Shown here: in pieces, positions 38,360 to 49,428 of the stretch | Numbering within the stretch: the first letter of the stretch is position 1 | Layout: the number at the start of each line of letters is the position of its first letter | Assembly: GCF_029968015.1 (NCBI RefSeq) | Contig: NZ_JASCIS010000006.1 | Coordinates: 124,001 to 188,000, forward strand | Direction of reading: 5' to 3' | Source of the DNA: Streptomyces luteolus | GTDB lineage: Bacteria > Actinomycetota > Actinomycetes > Streptomycetales > Streptomycetaceae | DNA: 64,000 bases | Notes under the pieces: generated by a model | What the model was told of the DNA's origin: nothing | The model's input: only the letters and a program-made list of their open reading frames with translations | Database searches by the model: none | Position numbers and translations under genes: made by a program

Positions 38360-40603
38360 ATGTCGAAAGCGGCGGGGAGCCCGACAGCGGGCACGGCAAG
38401 GGGTCTGACGGCGGTCGAGGGCGTCCTGGAACGCATCACGTACGCCAACGAGGAGAGCGGTTACACGGTCGCGAGAGTCGACACGGGCCGCGGCGGCGGC
38501 GATCTGCTCACGGTCGTCGGCGCGCTGCTCGGCGCGCAGGTCGGGGAGTCCCTGCGCATGGAGGGCCGTTGGGGCTCCCACCCGCAGTACGGCAAGCAGT
38601 TCACGGTGGAGAACTACACGACGGTCCTGCCCGCCACCATCCAGGGCATCCGCCGCTATCTCGGCTCGGGCCTGGTCAAGGGCATCGGGCCGATCTTCGC
38701 CGACCGCATCACGCAGCACTTCGGCCTGGACACCCTCGACGTCATCGAGCAGGAGCCCAAGCGCCTGATCGAGGTCCCGGGCCTCGGCCCGAAGCGCACG
38801 GAGAAGATCGCCGCGGCCTGGGAGGAGCAGAAGGCCATCAAGGAGGTGATGGTCTTCCTGCAGAGCGTCGAGGTCTCCACGTCGATCGCGGTGCGGATCT
38901 ACAAGAAGTACGGAGACGCCTCCATCTCCGTCGTCAAGAACCAGCCGTACCGCCTCGCGGCCGACGTCTGGGGGATCGGCTTCCTCACCGCCGACCGCAT
39001 CGCCCAGGCCGTCGGCATCCCGCACGACAGCCCGGAGCGCGTCAAGGCGGGCCTGCAGTACGCGCTGTCGCAGTCCACCGACCAGGGCCACTGCTTCCTG
39101 CCCGAGGAGCAGTTGATCGGGGACGCCGTGAAACTCCTCCAGGTGGACACGGGCCTCGTCATCGACTGCCTCGCCGAACTCGCCGGTGAGGAGGAGGGAG
39201 TCGTGCGCGAGCAGGTGCCGGGCCCGGCAGGGGACGGGCCGGTGACAGCCGTCTACCTGGTCCCCTTCCACCGGGCCGAACTCTCCCTGTCCGCCCAGGT
39301 GTTGCGACTGCTGCGCACCGAGGAGGACCGGATGCCCGCCTTCCAGGACGTCGACTGGACGAAGGCCCTGGCCTGGCTCGGGCAGCGCACGGGCGCCGAA
39401 CTCGCCCCGGAGCAGGAGGAGGCGGTGAAGCTGGCCCTCACCCGCAAGGTCGCCGTCCTCACCGGCGGGCCCGGCTGCGGCAAGTCCTTCACGGTCCGCT
39501 CGGTCGTCGAGCTGGCCCGCGCCAAGAAGGCCAAGGTCGTCCTCGCCGCCCCCACGGGCCGCGCCGCCAAACGCCTCGCCGAGCTCACCGGCGCCGAAGC
39601 GTCCACGGTGCACCGCCTGTTGGAGCTGAAGCCGGGCGGAGACGCGGCGTACGACAGAGACCGTCCCCTGGACGCGGACCTGGTGGTGGTCGACGAGGCG
39701 TCGATGCTCGATCTGCTGCTCGCCAACAAGCTGGTCAAAGCAGTGCCGCCCGGCGCCCATCTGCTCTTCGTGGGCGATGTCGACCAACTGCCCAGCGTCG
39801 GCGCGGGCGAGGTGCTCAGAGACCTGCTCGACGAGACGGGGCCGGTGCCCGCGGTGCGCCTCACCCGGATCTTCCGGCAGGCGCAGCAGTCCGGCGTCGT
39901 CACCAACGCCCACCGCATCAACTCCGGTGCGCCACCGCTCACTCAGGGCCTGAAGGACTTCTTCCTCTTCGTCACGGAGGAGACCGAGGAGGCCGGGCGG
40001 CTCACGGTGGACGTCGCGGCCAGGCGCATTCCGGCCAAGTTCGGACTCGACCCGCGGCGGGACGTCCAGGTGCTCGCCCCCATGCACCGCGGCCCGGCCG
40101 GTGCCGGCGTGCTCAACGGCCTGCTCCAGCAGGCGGTGACACCCGCGCGGCCCGACCTGCCGGAGAAGAGATTCGGCGGCCGCACGTTCCGCGTCGGCGA
40201 CAAGGTCACGCAGATCCGCAACAACTACGAGAAGGGCACAAACGGCGTCTTCAACGGCACCGTCGGCGTCGTCACCAAACTGGACACGGACGAGCAGCAC
40301 CTCACGGTCCTGACCGACGAGGACGAGGAAGTGCCGTACGAATTCGACGAACTGGACGAATTGACCCATGCCTACGCGGTGACGATCCACCGCTCGCAGG
40401 GCAGTGAGTATCCAGCGGTGGTGATTCCGGTCACCACCGGCGCCTGGATGATGCTCCAGCGGAACTTGCTCTACACCGCTGTGACGCGGGCCAAGAAGCT
40501 GGTGGTTCTGGTCGGTTCGCGCAGGGCGCTCGGCCAGGCGGTGCGCACGGTCTCCGCCGGACGCAGGTGCACGGCGCTTGACCACCGGCTTCGTGGGAAC
40601 TGA
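38360..40603 (+). CDS. recD2: RecD2-type ATP-dependent DNA helicase
   Basis: A 747-residue superfamily 1B helicase with the N-terminal extension of RecD2 (OB/HhH region: IRRYLGSGLVKGIGPIFADR and IEVPGLGPKRTEKIAAAWEE). Walker A GGPGCGKSFTV is near residue 370, Walker B VVVVDEASMLD, motif III VGDVDQLPSVGAG and the C-terminal motif VTIHRSQGSEYPAVV. The length and layout match RecD2 proteins that work without RecB/RecC. Followed by citrate synthase, an arrangement also known in S. coelicolor. Two DnaA boxes are upstream. Confidence 0.93.
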   Translation: MSKAAGSPTAGTARGLTAVEGVLERITYANEESGYTVARVDTGRGGGDLLTVVGALLGAQVGESLRMEGRWGSHPQYGKQFTVENYTTVLPATIQGIRRYLGSGLVKGIGPIFADRITQHFGLDTLDVIEQEPKRLIEVPGLGPKRTEKIAAAWEEQKAIKEVMVFLQSVEVSTSIAVRIYKKYGDASISVVKNQPYRLAADVWGIGFLTADRIAQAVGIPHDSPERVKAGLQYALSQSTDQGHCFLPEEQLIGDAVKLLQVDTGLVIDCLAELAGEEEGVVREQVPGPAGDGPVTAVYLVPFHRAELSLSAQVLRLLRTEEDRMPAFQDVDWTKALAWLGQRTGAELAPEQEEAVKLALTRKVAVLTGGPGCGKSFTVRSVVELARAKKAKVVLAAPTGRAAKRLAELTGAEASTVHRLLELKPGGDAAYDRDRPLDADLVVVDEASMLDLLLANKLVKAVPPGAHLLFVGDVDQLPSVGAGEVLRDLLDETGPVPAVRLTRIFRQAQQSGVVTNAHRINSGAPPLTQGLKDFFLFVTEETEEAGRLTVDVAARRIPAKFGLDPRRDVQVLAPMHRGPAGAGVLNGLLQQAVTPARPDLPEKRFGGRTFRVGDKVTQIRNNYEKGTNGVFNGTVGVVTKLDTDEQHLTVLTDEDEEVPYEFDELDELTHAYAVTIHRSQGSEYPAVVIPVTTGAWMMLQRNLLYTAVTRAKKLVVLVGSRRALGQAVRTVSAGRRCTALDHRLRGN

Positions 40604-40823
40604 CGATGCGCGGGTGCACTGGTTGATCGATCATTTCGGTGGCAAAGGTCACGAGGGGGTTCCGGAACCAGGGCGAAGGGGGCAGGATGAGCAGGCTGGC
40701 GGCACTGAGTGCCGTCAATAGGCCCAATGGTCGACCCCGAGTGCACTCTCCAGGGCCAAATGGGGGATGGTAGAGACAGTCAGGGCACCTCGAAGAAGAG
40801 GCACTACGTCGGTGAGGGATGAC

Positions 40824-42113
40824 GTGAGCGACAACTCTGTAGTACTGCGGTACGGCGATGGCGAGTACACCTACCCGGTGATCGACAGCACCGTCGGCGA
40901 CAAGGGCTTCGACATCGGGAAGCTCCGCGCCCAGACCGGTCTGGTGACCCTCGACAGTGGGTACGGCAACACCGCCGCCTATAAATCCGGTATCACCTAT
41001 CTGGACGGCGAGCAGGGCATCCTGCGGTACCGCGGCTACCCGATCGAGCAGCTGGCGGAGCGCTCCACCTTCCTCGAGGTGGCGTACCTGCTGATCAACG
41101 GCGAGCTCCCCACCGTCGACGAGCTCTCCGCCTTCCGCGACGAGATCACCTCGCACACGCTGCTGCACGAGGACGTCAAGCGGTTCTACGACGGATTCCC
41201 GCGGGACGCGCACCCGATGGCCATGCTGTCCTCGGTGGTCTCCGCGCTGTCCACGTTCTACCAGGACAGCCACAACCCGTTCGACGAGAAGCAGCGTCAC
41301 CTGTCGACGATCCGCCTTCTCGCCAAGCTTCCGACGATCGCGGCGTACGCGTACAAGAAGTCGGTCGGCCACCCGGTGGTCTACCCGCGCAACGACCTCG
41401 GTTACGTCGAGAACTTCCTGCGCATGACGTTCTCGGTGCCGGCCGCCGAGTACGACCTGGACCCGGTTGTCGTCTCCGCGCTCGACAAGCTGCTGATCCT
41501 GCACGCGGACCACGAGCAGAACTGTTCGACGTCCACCGTGCGCCTGGTCGGCTCGTCGCAGGCGAACATGTTCGCCTCGATCTCCGCCGGTATCTCCGCG
41601 CTCTGGGGCCCGCTGCACGGCGGCGCCAACCAGTCCGTCCTGGAGATGCTCGAGGGCATCCAGGCCTCCGGCGGCGATGTCGACTCCTTCATCAACAAGG
41701 TGAAGAACAAGGAGGACGGTGTCCGCCTGATGGGCTTCGGCCACCGGGTGTACAAGTCCTTCGACCCGCGCGCGAAGATCATCAAGGCTGCCGCGCACGA
41801 CGTCCTGTCCGCTCTCGGCAAGTCCGACGAGCTGCTCGACATCGCGCTCAAGCTGGAGGAGCACGCGCTCTCCGACGACTACTTCGTCTCGCGCAACCTC
41901 TACCCGAACGTGGACTTCTACACGGGTCTCATCTACCGCGCGATGGGCTTCCCGACCGAGATGTTCACCGTGCTCTTCGCCCTCGGCCGGCTGCCGGGCT
42001 GGATCGCCCAGTGGCACGAGATGATCAAGGAGCCGGGTTCCCGCATCGGCCGCCCGCGCCAGATCTACACGGGCGTCGTCGAGCGCGACTTCGTCCCGGT
42101 CGAGTCCCGCTGA
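40824..42113 (+). CDS. citA: Citrate synthase
   Basis: A 429-residue type I/II citrate synthase condensing oxaloacetate and acetyl-CoA, first step of the TCA cycle. Catalytic His and Asp regions: LHADHEQNCSTSTVRLVGSS, GPLHGGANQSVLEM, LMGFGHRVYKSFDPRA and NVDFYTGLIYRAMGFP. The GTG at 40824 (SDNSVVLRYGDGEY) was chosen because it gives the N terminus of known Streptomyces citrate synthases; the upstream in-frame ATG at 40767 adds a basic leader. Confidence 0.95.
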   Translation: MSDNSVVLRYGDGEYTYPVIDSTVGDKGFDIGKLRAQTGLVTLDSGYGNTAAYKSGITYLDGEQGILRYRGYPIEQLAERSTFLEVAYLLINGELPTVDELSAFRDEITSHTLLHEDVKRFYDGFPRDAHPMAMLSSVVSALSTFYQDSHNPFDEKQRHLSTIRLLAKLPTIAAYAYKKSVGHPVVYPRNDLGYVENFLRMTFSVPAAEYDLDPVVVSALDKLLILHADHEQNCSTSTVRLVGSSQANMFASISAGISALWGPLHGGANQSVLEMLEGIQASGGDVDSFINKVKNKEDGVRLMGFGHRVYKSFDPRAKIIKAAAHDVLSALGKSDELLDIALKLEEHALSDDYFVSRNLYPNVDFYTGLIYRAMGFPTEMFTVLFALGRLPGWIAQWHEMIKEPGSRIGRPRQIYTGVVERDFVPVESR

Positions 42114-42206
42114 CCCGGAGCCTCACCGACTCCTCGCCGCGAAGCCCGGAACCCGAATACTCGGAACCCGGCACCTGGCACCCGGCACCCGGCACCCGGA
42201 TACAGA

Positions 42207-42255
42207 GAAGCGCCCCGCGACCGGTCCCCCCACGGGCCGGCCTGCGGGGCGCTTC
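42207..42255 (+). terminator. 12-bp hairpin after citrate synthase
   Basis: Bases 42207-42218 (GAAGCGCCCCGC) pair perfectly with 42244-42255 around a 25-base loop that is partly self-complementary. Followed by CCTTTG. Fits a terminator about 95 bases after the citrate synthase stop. Confidence 0.75.
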
Positions 42256-42715
42256 CCTTTGTCCCCGGTTCGGATTCCCCCCACGGGATCCGGCCGGGCG
42301 TCCAAGAGTGCTGCGCCGAGCACACGTCGCGGTCCGCCGGGACGCGTACGTACGGGAGGGCCGCTCAAAGCTCCCCGGTGCACGTGCCCCGGCCAACGCT
42401 CTCCCCAGCGCCCTGGAGCGCGGGGATACCTCTGCTGGAGACGTCCCCCAAGACATCCCCAGACGGACAGGAACGCCCCCCAAGACGTTCCAGCCATCGC
42501 ACTCTTAGACCTGCGAGACCCCCAAATGGTTACGTGCGAATCTCTGTGATCTACGTCTCCCGCATATGTCCAGCTACATACACAAGGGCCCCGATTGGAT
42601 GATCGGGGCCCCAGAGTAAGGGGATTGTGGGGGGTACGTGAAGGTCTTCACCGAGTCTTCTCGCACCCCGAGACGACTGCCCTTTCGCTGAGACGCGCCC
42701 GCTACGGAATCGGGC
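42256..42715. other. Gene-free gap with hairpin before copA 3' end
   Basis: No gene is supported in this 460-base gap. A 10-bp hairpin (42586-42595 with 42602-42611, loop TGGATG) about 105 bases past the copA stop is a candidate terminator for the minus-strand copper genes. Reading frames here have no conserved domains. Confidence 0.5.
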
Positions 42716-45055
<2,340 letters not shown>

Positions 45056-45132
45056 GGCAGGTCACGGGGTTCTCTTCGTCGGCCGGTATGGAGGGGGTGC
45101 GGGGCCCGGCGCCGGGTCCGGGCCCCGTGGGG

Positions 45133-45438
45133 TCAGGCGCGACCGGTCAGCTCGTACCCGGCCTCGTCCACCGCCGCCCGCACCGCGGCCTCGTCGAGCT
45201 CGGCCTCGGAGACGACGGTGACCTGGCCGGTGGCGGCGACGGCCTTGACGGAGGTCACGCCCGGCAGCTCGGAGATCTCGGCGGAGACGGCGCCCTCGCA
45301 GTGGCCGCAGGTCATCCCGGCGACCTGGTAGACGGCGGTCACGGCGCCCTGCGGGGCCGCGGCCGCGCCGTCCCCGTGGCAGGAGCCGGAGGGGGAGCAG
45401 CAGGAGCCGGTCGTCTGGGTCTCGGTCTGGGTGCTCAT
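45133..45438 (-). CDS. copZ: Copper chaperone CopZ-like HMA protein
   Basis: A 101-residue protein with a Cys/Gly-rich leader (GSCCSPSGSCHGDGAAAAPQ, extra Cys and His) and a heavy-metal-associated domain with the metal site VAGMTCGHCEGAV. It would carry Cu(I) to CopA. ATG at 45438 follows GAGGAG; the longer frame reads upstream into a non-conserved region. The Cys-rich leader is longer than in most CopZ proteins and could bind extra copper. Confidence 0.88.
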   Translation of the reverse strand: MSTQTETQTTGSCCSPSGSCHGDGAAAAPQGAVTAVYQVAGMTCGHCEGAVSAEISELPGVTSVKAVAATGQVTVVSEAELDEAAVRAAVDEAGYELTGRA

Positions 45439-45569
45439 GTCGTTCTCCTCGTCGAGGGCGTCGTTCGGAGCCGCGGCCGCCGGCGCGTAGCGTCGAGGAT
45501 GGCGCTGCCCAGGTCGCGGCACAGGAGAGCCGGCTGCCTGTACGGCCCCTCCTGACACTCCCGACTGTA

Positions 45570-45584
45570 TACCCCTAGGGGGTA
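45570..45584. promoter_or_regulatory. CsoR-type copper operator
   Basis: TACCCCTAGGGGGTA, an interrupted G-tract palindrome 130 bases upstream of the copZ start, matches the C-rich/TA/G-rich shape of CsoR operators. A csoR gene is not in the window. Confidence 0.65.
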
Positions 45585-45608
45585 CTTTTCCAAGCCGTGG
45601 ACGCGCGA

Positions 45609-45641
45609 AGGCCCCCGCGCGGTCTTCGCGCGGAGGCCTGG
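45609..45641 (-). terminator. 13-bp hairpin after the HTH gene
   Basis: Around 45609-45621, AGGCCCCCGCGCG pairs with CGCGCGGAGGCCT about 45627-45639 with one mismatch and a GTCTT loop. It lies between the HTH gene stop and copZ. Confidence 0.6.
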
Positions 45642-45685
45642 GGAAGGGGCGAGGGTCTGACGAAGGGGGCTGCCCAGAAGGCGGG

Positions 45686-45883
45686 CTACTCTCTGCGCCC
45701 CCGGTTGCTCGGCCTGCTGGCCACCCAGGCGCGGATGGTGTCCGCGTACCAGTAGGGCTTTCCGCCCTCCACGTGGTCGGGCGACGGCAGCAGTCCGTGC
45801 TTCCGGTAGGAGCGCACCGTGTCCGGCTGGACGCGGATGTGCGCGGCGATGTCCTTGTACGACCAGAGCTTGCGGTCGGTCAT
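45686..45883 (-). CDS. Small MerR-like/helix-turn-helix DNA-binding protein
   Basis: A 65-residue protein that is one winged HTH of the MerR/excisionase type: LWSYKDIAAHIRVQPDTVRS then YRKHGLLPSPDHVEGG and YWYADTIRAWVAS. ATG at 45883 follows GGGAGG; the in-frame extension to 46048 is not conserved. Similar small proteins regulate development or phage-like functions in Streptomyces (for example BldC). No link to copper is proven, although it is next to the copper genes. Confidence 0.78.
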   Translation of the reverse strand: MTDRKLWSYKDIAAHIRVQPDTVRSYRKHGLLPSPDHVEGGKPYWYADTIRAWVASRPSNRGRRE

Positions 45884-46048
45884 CTGTGGTACCTCCCTGT
45901 CCGCGCACAGTGGCGGCCCGGGGGAGCCGTCGGGGGAGCTGAGCGCGAACCGGCATGCAGTCAGCCTGTGCCCGGCGAGCGACACTGAGTGACCGTCAGG
46001 GAGGGGCTGTTGAGCGGGTGTGACGGGAAACCCGGGTTCCTGAGACAT

Positions 46049-46257
46049 GTGTGACGGAACGGGAACTTTGGTGACGTGAGTGATGCATTGGGCGGGCGGG
46101 GCGTCCTTGCGGAAAGCCCGCGTATGTGGTCAAGGCGCGCGCCCCCGGCGCGTGGTGGTACGCGGTTGCGCCCCGCGCGCCCCGCCCGCCCCGCCCGCCC
46201 CGCGCGCCCCGCCCGCCCCGAGCGCCGCGCGCACCCCGAGCGCCCGGCCGTACGCGG
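46049..46257. other. Gap with C-rich degenerate repeats
   Basis: No gene is supported. About 46170-46245 is a run of C/G-rich near-repeats (CCGCCCCG variants), followed by the isomerase stop. Open frames in it are low-complexity only. Confidence 0.6.
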
Positions 46258-47163
46258 TCAGGCGCCGCAGCCGCGCAGATAGCTCCGGGTGCGGCGGGCG
46301 ATCGGCAGCGGCTGCTCGGGAGGACACGGGTACATGTCCTGCTCGACGATGGCGAACAGCTCGACGCCGAGTTGCTGGGCGGCGTCCAGGACAGGCGCGA
46401 GCGCGGGCACCCCGGAGGGCGGCTCGCACATCACCCCGCGGGCCACGGCGGGCCCGAAGGGCAGTTCCTCGGCGCGGACGGCCGCGAGGATCTCCGGGTC
46501 GACCTGCTTGAGGTGCAGGTAGCCGATGCGTTCCCCGTACGTCTCGATCAGCTTGAGGTTGTCCCCGCCGCAGTACGCGTAATGCCCGGTGTCCAGGCAC
46601 AGGGAGACCAGGTCGGGGTCGGTGGCGTCGAGGAACCGGGCGACGTTCTCCTCGGTGTCGACATGGGTGTCGGCGTGCGGGTGCACGACGATCCGCAGGC
46701 CGTACCGCTCGCGCAGCTCGCGCCCGAGGCGTTCGGTGCCGTCGGCCAGTTGGCGCCACTGCTCGGCGGACAGCTCGCGGTTCTCCAGAACCTCGCCGGT
46801 CTTGTCGTCGCGCCAGAAGGCGGGGATGACGACCAGGTGCCCGGCGCCCATGGCGCGGGTCAGCTCGGCCACGCGGGAGACGTGCTCCCAGGTCTCGTCC
46901 CAGACGGCGGGGCCGTGGTGCAGTCCGGTGAAGACAGTGCCCGCGGAGACGCGCAGACCGCGCCGCTCGGTCTCGGCGCGCAGGAGCTCGGGGTCGGTGG
47001 GCAGATAGCCGTACGGGCCCAGCTCAATCCAGTCGTAGCCGGACTCGGAGACCTCGTCGAGGAAGCGCTGCCAGGGGACCTGGCGGGGGTCGTCGGGGAA
47101 CCAGACGCCCCAGGAGTCGGGGGCCGAGCCGATGCGGATACGCGACATTCGCGGCAAGGTCAT
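46258..47163 (-). CDS. Sugar phosphate isomerase/epimerase of the inositol locus (IolE/IolH-like)
   Basis: A 301-residue TIM-barrel protein: RIGSAPDSWGVWFPDDP, WIELGPYGYLPT, VVHPHADTHVDTEENVARFL, CLDTGHYAYCGGD and GYLHLKQVDPE. The pattern is that of isomerase/epimerase proteins in inositol clusters, where members act as inosose dehydratase (IolE) or a related isomerase (IolH). ATG at 47163 follows GAGG; the first ATG (47178) and an internal one (47148) are alternatives. Transcribed divergently from iolC. Confidence 0.78.
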   Translation of the reverse strand: MTLPRMSRIRIGSAPDSWGVWFPDDPRQVPWQRFLDEVSESGYDWIELGPYGYLPTDPELLRAETERRGLRVSAGTVFTGLHHGPAVWDETWEHVSRVAELTRAMGAGHLVVIPAFWRDDKTGEVLENRELSAEQWRQLADGTERLGRELRERYGLRIVVHPHADTHVDTEENVARFLDATDPDLVSLCLDTGHYAYCGGDNLKLIETYGERIGYLHLKQVDPEILAAVRAEELPFGPAVARGVMCEPPSGVPALAPVLDAAQQLGVELFAIVEQDMYPCPPEQPLPIARRTRSYLRGCGA

Positions 47164-47201
47164 GTCCGTCAGCCTCAAGGCGTCCGGAGAGCGCTGTCAA
47201 G

Positions 47202-47268
47202 GCATGGTCCACGCATGGTCCGAATGTAAGGACAAAGTGTTGACAGGGGTGGGGGCGGGGGCTAGACC
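47202..47268. promoter_or_regulatory. iolC promoter and operator-like direct repeats
   Basis: GCATGGTCC occurs twice, at 47202-47210 and 47213-47221, one helical turn apart. Downstream, TTGACA (47240-47245) is 17 bases from TAGACC (47263-47268), a sigma-70-type promoter for iolC. AATGTAAGGACAAAG between them resembles IolR-type sites (inference). Confidence 0.5.
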
Positions 47269-47314
47269 TGGGGGGTGTCTCCCCAGGGCGGCGTCGGCGG
47301 AAGGGGCATCGAGG

Positions 47315-48316
47315 GTGACCGGTCCGAGCGAAGCGCGACAGCCGTACGACGAGCCCCACCCGACCGATCCGTACGACCTGATCACCATGGGCCGGATCGG
47401 CGTCGACCTCTATCCGCTGCGGACCGGGGTGCCGCTGTCCGACGTCGAGACGTTCGGGAAGTTCCTCGGCGGCTCGCCGTCCAACGTCGCGGTGGCCGCG
47501 GCCCGGCTCGGGCGGCGTACGGCTGTCGTCACCCGCACCGGCCAGGACCCCTTCGGTACGTATCTGCGCCGGGAACTGCGGGAGTTGGGCGTCGACGACC
47601 GGTGGGCGACACCGGTGCCCGAGCTGCCGACGCCCGTCACGTTCTGCGAGATCTTCCCGCCCGACGACTTCCCGCTGTACTTCTACCGGCAGCCCAAGGC
47701 GCCCGATCTCGCGCTGCGCGCCGAGGAGTTGGACCTCGACGCGATCCGCCGGGCGCGGATCTTCTGGATGACCGGGACCGGCCTGTGCGAGGAGCCGAGC
47801 CGCACGGCGACGCTCACCGCCCTCGCCCACCGCGCCAAGGCCGCCACCACCGTCTTCGACCTCGACTGGCGCCCCATGTTCTGGGCGGACGGCCCCGAGG
47901 CGGCCCGCCCGTACTACGCGGAGGCGCTCGCCCACGCCACCGTCGCCGTCGGCAACCTCGACGAGTGCGAGGTCGCCACCGGCCTGCGTGAACCCGAGGC
48001 CGCCGCCCGCGCCCTGCTCGCCGCAGGGGTCGACCTTGCCGTCGTCAAACAGGGCCCGAAGGGCGTGCTCGCCCTGGACCGGTCGGGCGCGCGCGTCGAG
48101 GTGCCGCCGGTACCCGTGGAGGTCGTCAACGGCCTGGGCGCGGGGGACGCGTTCGGCGGCGCGCTCTGCCACGGGCTGCTCGCGGGCTGGCCGCCCGAAC
48201 GCACGATGCGGTACGCCAACGCCGCGGGCGCGATCGTCGCGGGCCGCCTCGCCTGCTCACCCGCGATGCCGTACGCGCACGAGGTCGAGGCCGTCCTCGA
48301 AGGGGGCGCGCGATGA
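47315..48316 (+). CDS. iolC: 5-dehydro-2-deoxygluconokinase IolC
   Basis: A 333-residue PfkB-family kinase of myo-inositol catabolism, phosphorylating 5-dehydro-2-deoxy-D-gluconate. PfkB motif: GGSPSNVAVAAARLGRRTAV; the anion-hole motif NGLGAGDAFGGALCHGLLAG near the C terminus. GTG at 47315 with GGAAGGGG upstream. Its TGA stop overlaps the ATG of a mini reading frame made by a tandem repeat that leads to the next gene. Confidence 0.93.
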   Translation: MTGPSEARQPYDEPHPTDPYDLITMGRIGVDLYPLRTGVPLSDVETFGKFLGGSPSNVAVAAARLGRRTAVVTRTGQDPFGTYLRRELRELGVDDRWATPVPELPTPVTFCEIFPPDDFPLYFYRQPKAPDLALRAEELDLDAIRRARIFWMTGTGLCEEPSRTATLTALAHRAKAATTVFDLDWRPMFWADGPEAARPYYAEALAHATVAVGNLDECEVATGLREPEAAARALLAAGVDLAVVKQGPKGVLALDRSGARVEVPPVPVEVVNGLGAGDAFGGALCHGLLAGWPPERTMRYANAAGAIVAGRLACSPAMPYAHEVEAVLEGGAR

Positions 48317-48366
48317 GCACGAGGCGAGCGGCCGACGGCTTCGCGGTGGAACGGGGCGCGCGATGA
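48313..48366 (+). CDS. Mini reading frame 1 in the iolC/aldolase junction
   Basis: Encodes MSTRRAADGFAVERGAR (17 residues). Its ATG overlaps the iolC stop (ATGA) and its own stop overlaps the next ATG (ATGA). No homology; probably a by-product of the repeat that passes ribosomes on. Confidence 0.3.
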   Translation: MSTRRAADGFAVERGAR

Positions 48367-48499
48367 GCACGAGGCGAGTGGCCGACGGCCTAGGGTGCGC
48401 GAGACCACGAGGCGAGCGGCCGACCGCCCCGCGGCGGAAGGGGCGCGCGATGAGCACGAGGCGAGTGGCCGACCGCCCCGCGGCGGAACGGGGTGCGCG
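48313..48499 (+). repeat. 50-base imperfect tandem repeat bridging iolC and the aldolase
   Basis: About four copies of a 50-base unit: complete at 48313-48362 and 48450-48499, degenerate between. Most copies begin ATGAGCACGAGGCGAG and end GGAACGGGGCGCGCG-type, so each repeats a start codon and its upstream G-rich region. It recreates the iolC-stop/next-start junction. Confidence 0.8.
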
Positions 48500-48503
48500 A
48501 TGA
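48363..48503 (+). CDS. Mini reading frame 2 in the iolC/aldolase junction
   Basis: Encodes 46 residues beginning MSTRRVADGLGCARPRGE, with a second internal MSTRRVAD copy at residue 30. The TGA overlaps the ATG of the aldolase gene at 48500, so iolC, frame 1, frame 2 and the aldolase form an unbroken chain of ATGA overlaps. Whether a peptide is made is unknown. Confidence 0.3.
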   Translation: MSTRRVADGLGCARPRGERPTAPRRKGRAMSTRRVADRPAAERGAR

Positions 48504-49399
48504 CCACCGGGCGGCGGTCCGTCGACCCCGCCGCGCTCGCCCGCACCCGGGCCCGGCACCCCGAGGCCGTGGCGGAGGCCGCCGCGCGCCGGGTGCGCAG
48601 GCCGCTGCTCGGCGACGAGGGGCGGCTGCTCATCGTCGCCGCCGACCACCCGGCGCGCGGCGCGCTCGCGGTCGGGGAGCGGCGCTTCGCCATGGCCAAC
48701 CGGACCGACCTCCTCGAACGGCTCTGCCTCGCCCTGTCCCGGCCCGGCGTCGACGGAGTGCTCGCCAGCGCCGACGTCCTGGACGACCTGCTGCTGCTCG
48801 GCGCGCTCGACAACAAGGTCGTCATGGGCTCCATGAACCGCGGCGGACTCGCCGGTTCCGCCTTCGAACTGGACGACCGCTTCACCGGCCACACCCCCGA
48901 GGACCTGCGCCGCCGCCGTTTCGACGCGGGCAAGCTGCTGCTCCGTATCGACCGCGACGACCCCGCCTCGCTCACCACCCTGGACGCCGCCGCGCGCGCC
49001 GTGGCCGCGATGGCGGAGCTGCGCCTTCCGGTGTTCGTCGAGCCGTTCCTGTCCCACCGGGTCGACGGGCGGCTCTGCAACGACCTGTCCACGGAGGCGG
49101 TCACCACGGCCATCGCCGTCGCGTCGGGCCTCGCGGGCAGCTCCGCGTACACCTGGCTGAAGGTCCCCGTCACCGACGAGCCGTACGGCACCGCCCGCGC
49201 CCTGGAGGCCGCCACGCTGCCGGCCGTCCTGCTCGGCGGCGACGTGCACGGGCAGCGCCCGCAGGAGACGTACGAGCGCTGGTGCAAGGCACTCGAACTG
49301 CCGACCGTGCAAGGGCTCGTCGTGGGACGGTCGTTGCTCTACCCGGCGGACGACGACGTGGCGGCGGCCGTCGACACGGCGGCCGCGCTGCTTCGGTGA
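48500..49399 (+). CDS. Inositol-cluster TIM-barrel aldolase (Cgl0158/DeoC-LacD-like)
   Basis: A 299-residue (beta/alpha)8 protein: RLLIVAADHPARGALAVGER, DNKVVMGSMNRGGLAGSAFE, VFVEPFLSHRVDGRLCND and AYTWLKVPVTDEP with a candidate Lys. Members of this family sit in actinobacterial inositol clusters and probably cleave 2-deoxy-5-keto-gluconate 6-phosphate (the IolJ step), though assignment to a particular step is inference. ATG at 48500 overlaps the preceding mini frame. Confidence 0.8.
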   Translation: MTTGRRSVDPAALARTRARHPEAVAEAAARRVRRPLLGDEGRLLIVAADHPARGALAVGERRFAMANRTDLLERLCLALSRPGVDGVLASADVLDDLLLLGALDNKVVMGSMNRGGLAGSAFELDDRFTGHTPEDLRRRRFDAGKLLLRIDRDDPASLTTLDAAARAVAAMAELRLPVFVEPFLSHRVDGRLCNDLSTEAVTTAIAVASGLAGSSAYTWLKVPVTDEPYGTARALEAATLPAVLLGGDVHGQRPQETYERWCKALELPTVQGLVVGRSLLYPADDDVAAAVDTAAALLR

Positions 49400-49428
49400 A
49401 CCCGGCAGCACACGGAAAGGACCACCTG

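Noticed and set aside
37370..40585. A 1071-codon minus-strand reading frame covering DUF937 and the recD2 gene
   Set aside because: Only the part 37370-37972 has a conserved domain and a start with a ribosome-site context; the rest is antisense to recD2, a typical high-GC artefact.
42586..42611. Possible tRNA or small RNA gene
   Set aside because: Only one 10-bp hairpin; no cloverleaf. A terminator is simpler.
48313..48503. Genuine small protein genes in the iolC/aldolase gap
   Set aside because: The frames are made of the repeated junction and show no homology; kept only at low confidence as possible coupling frames.
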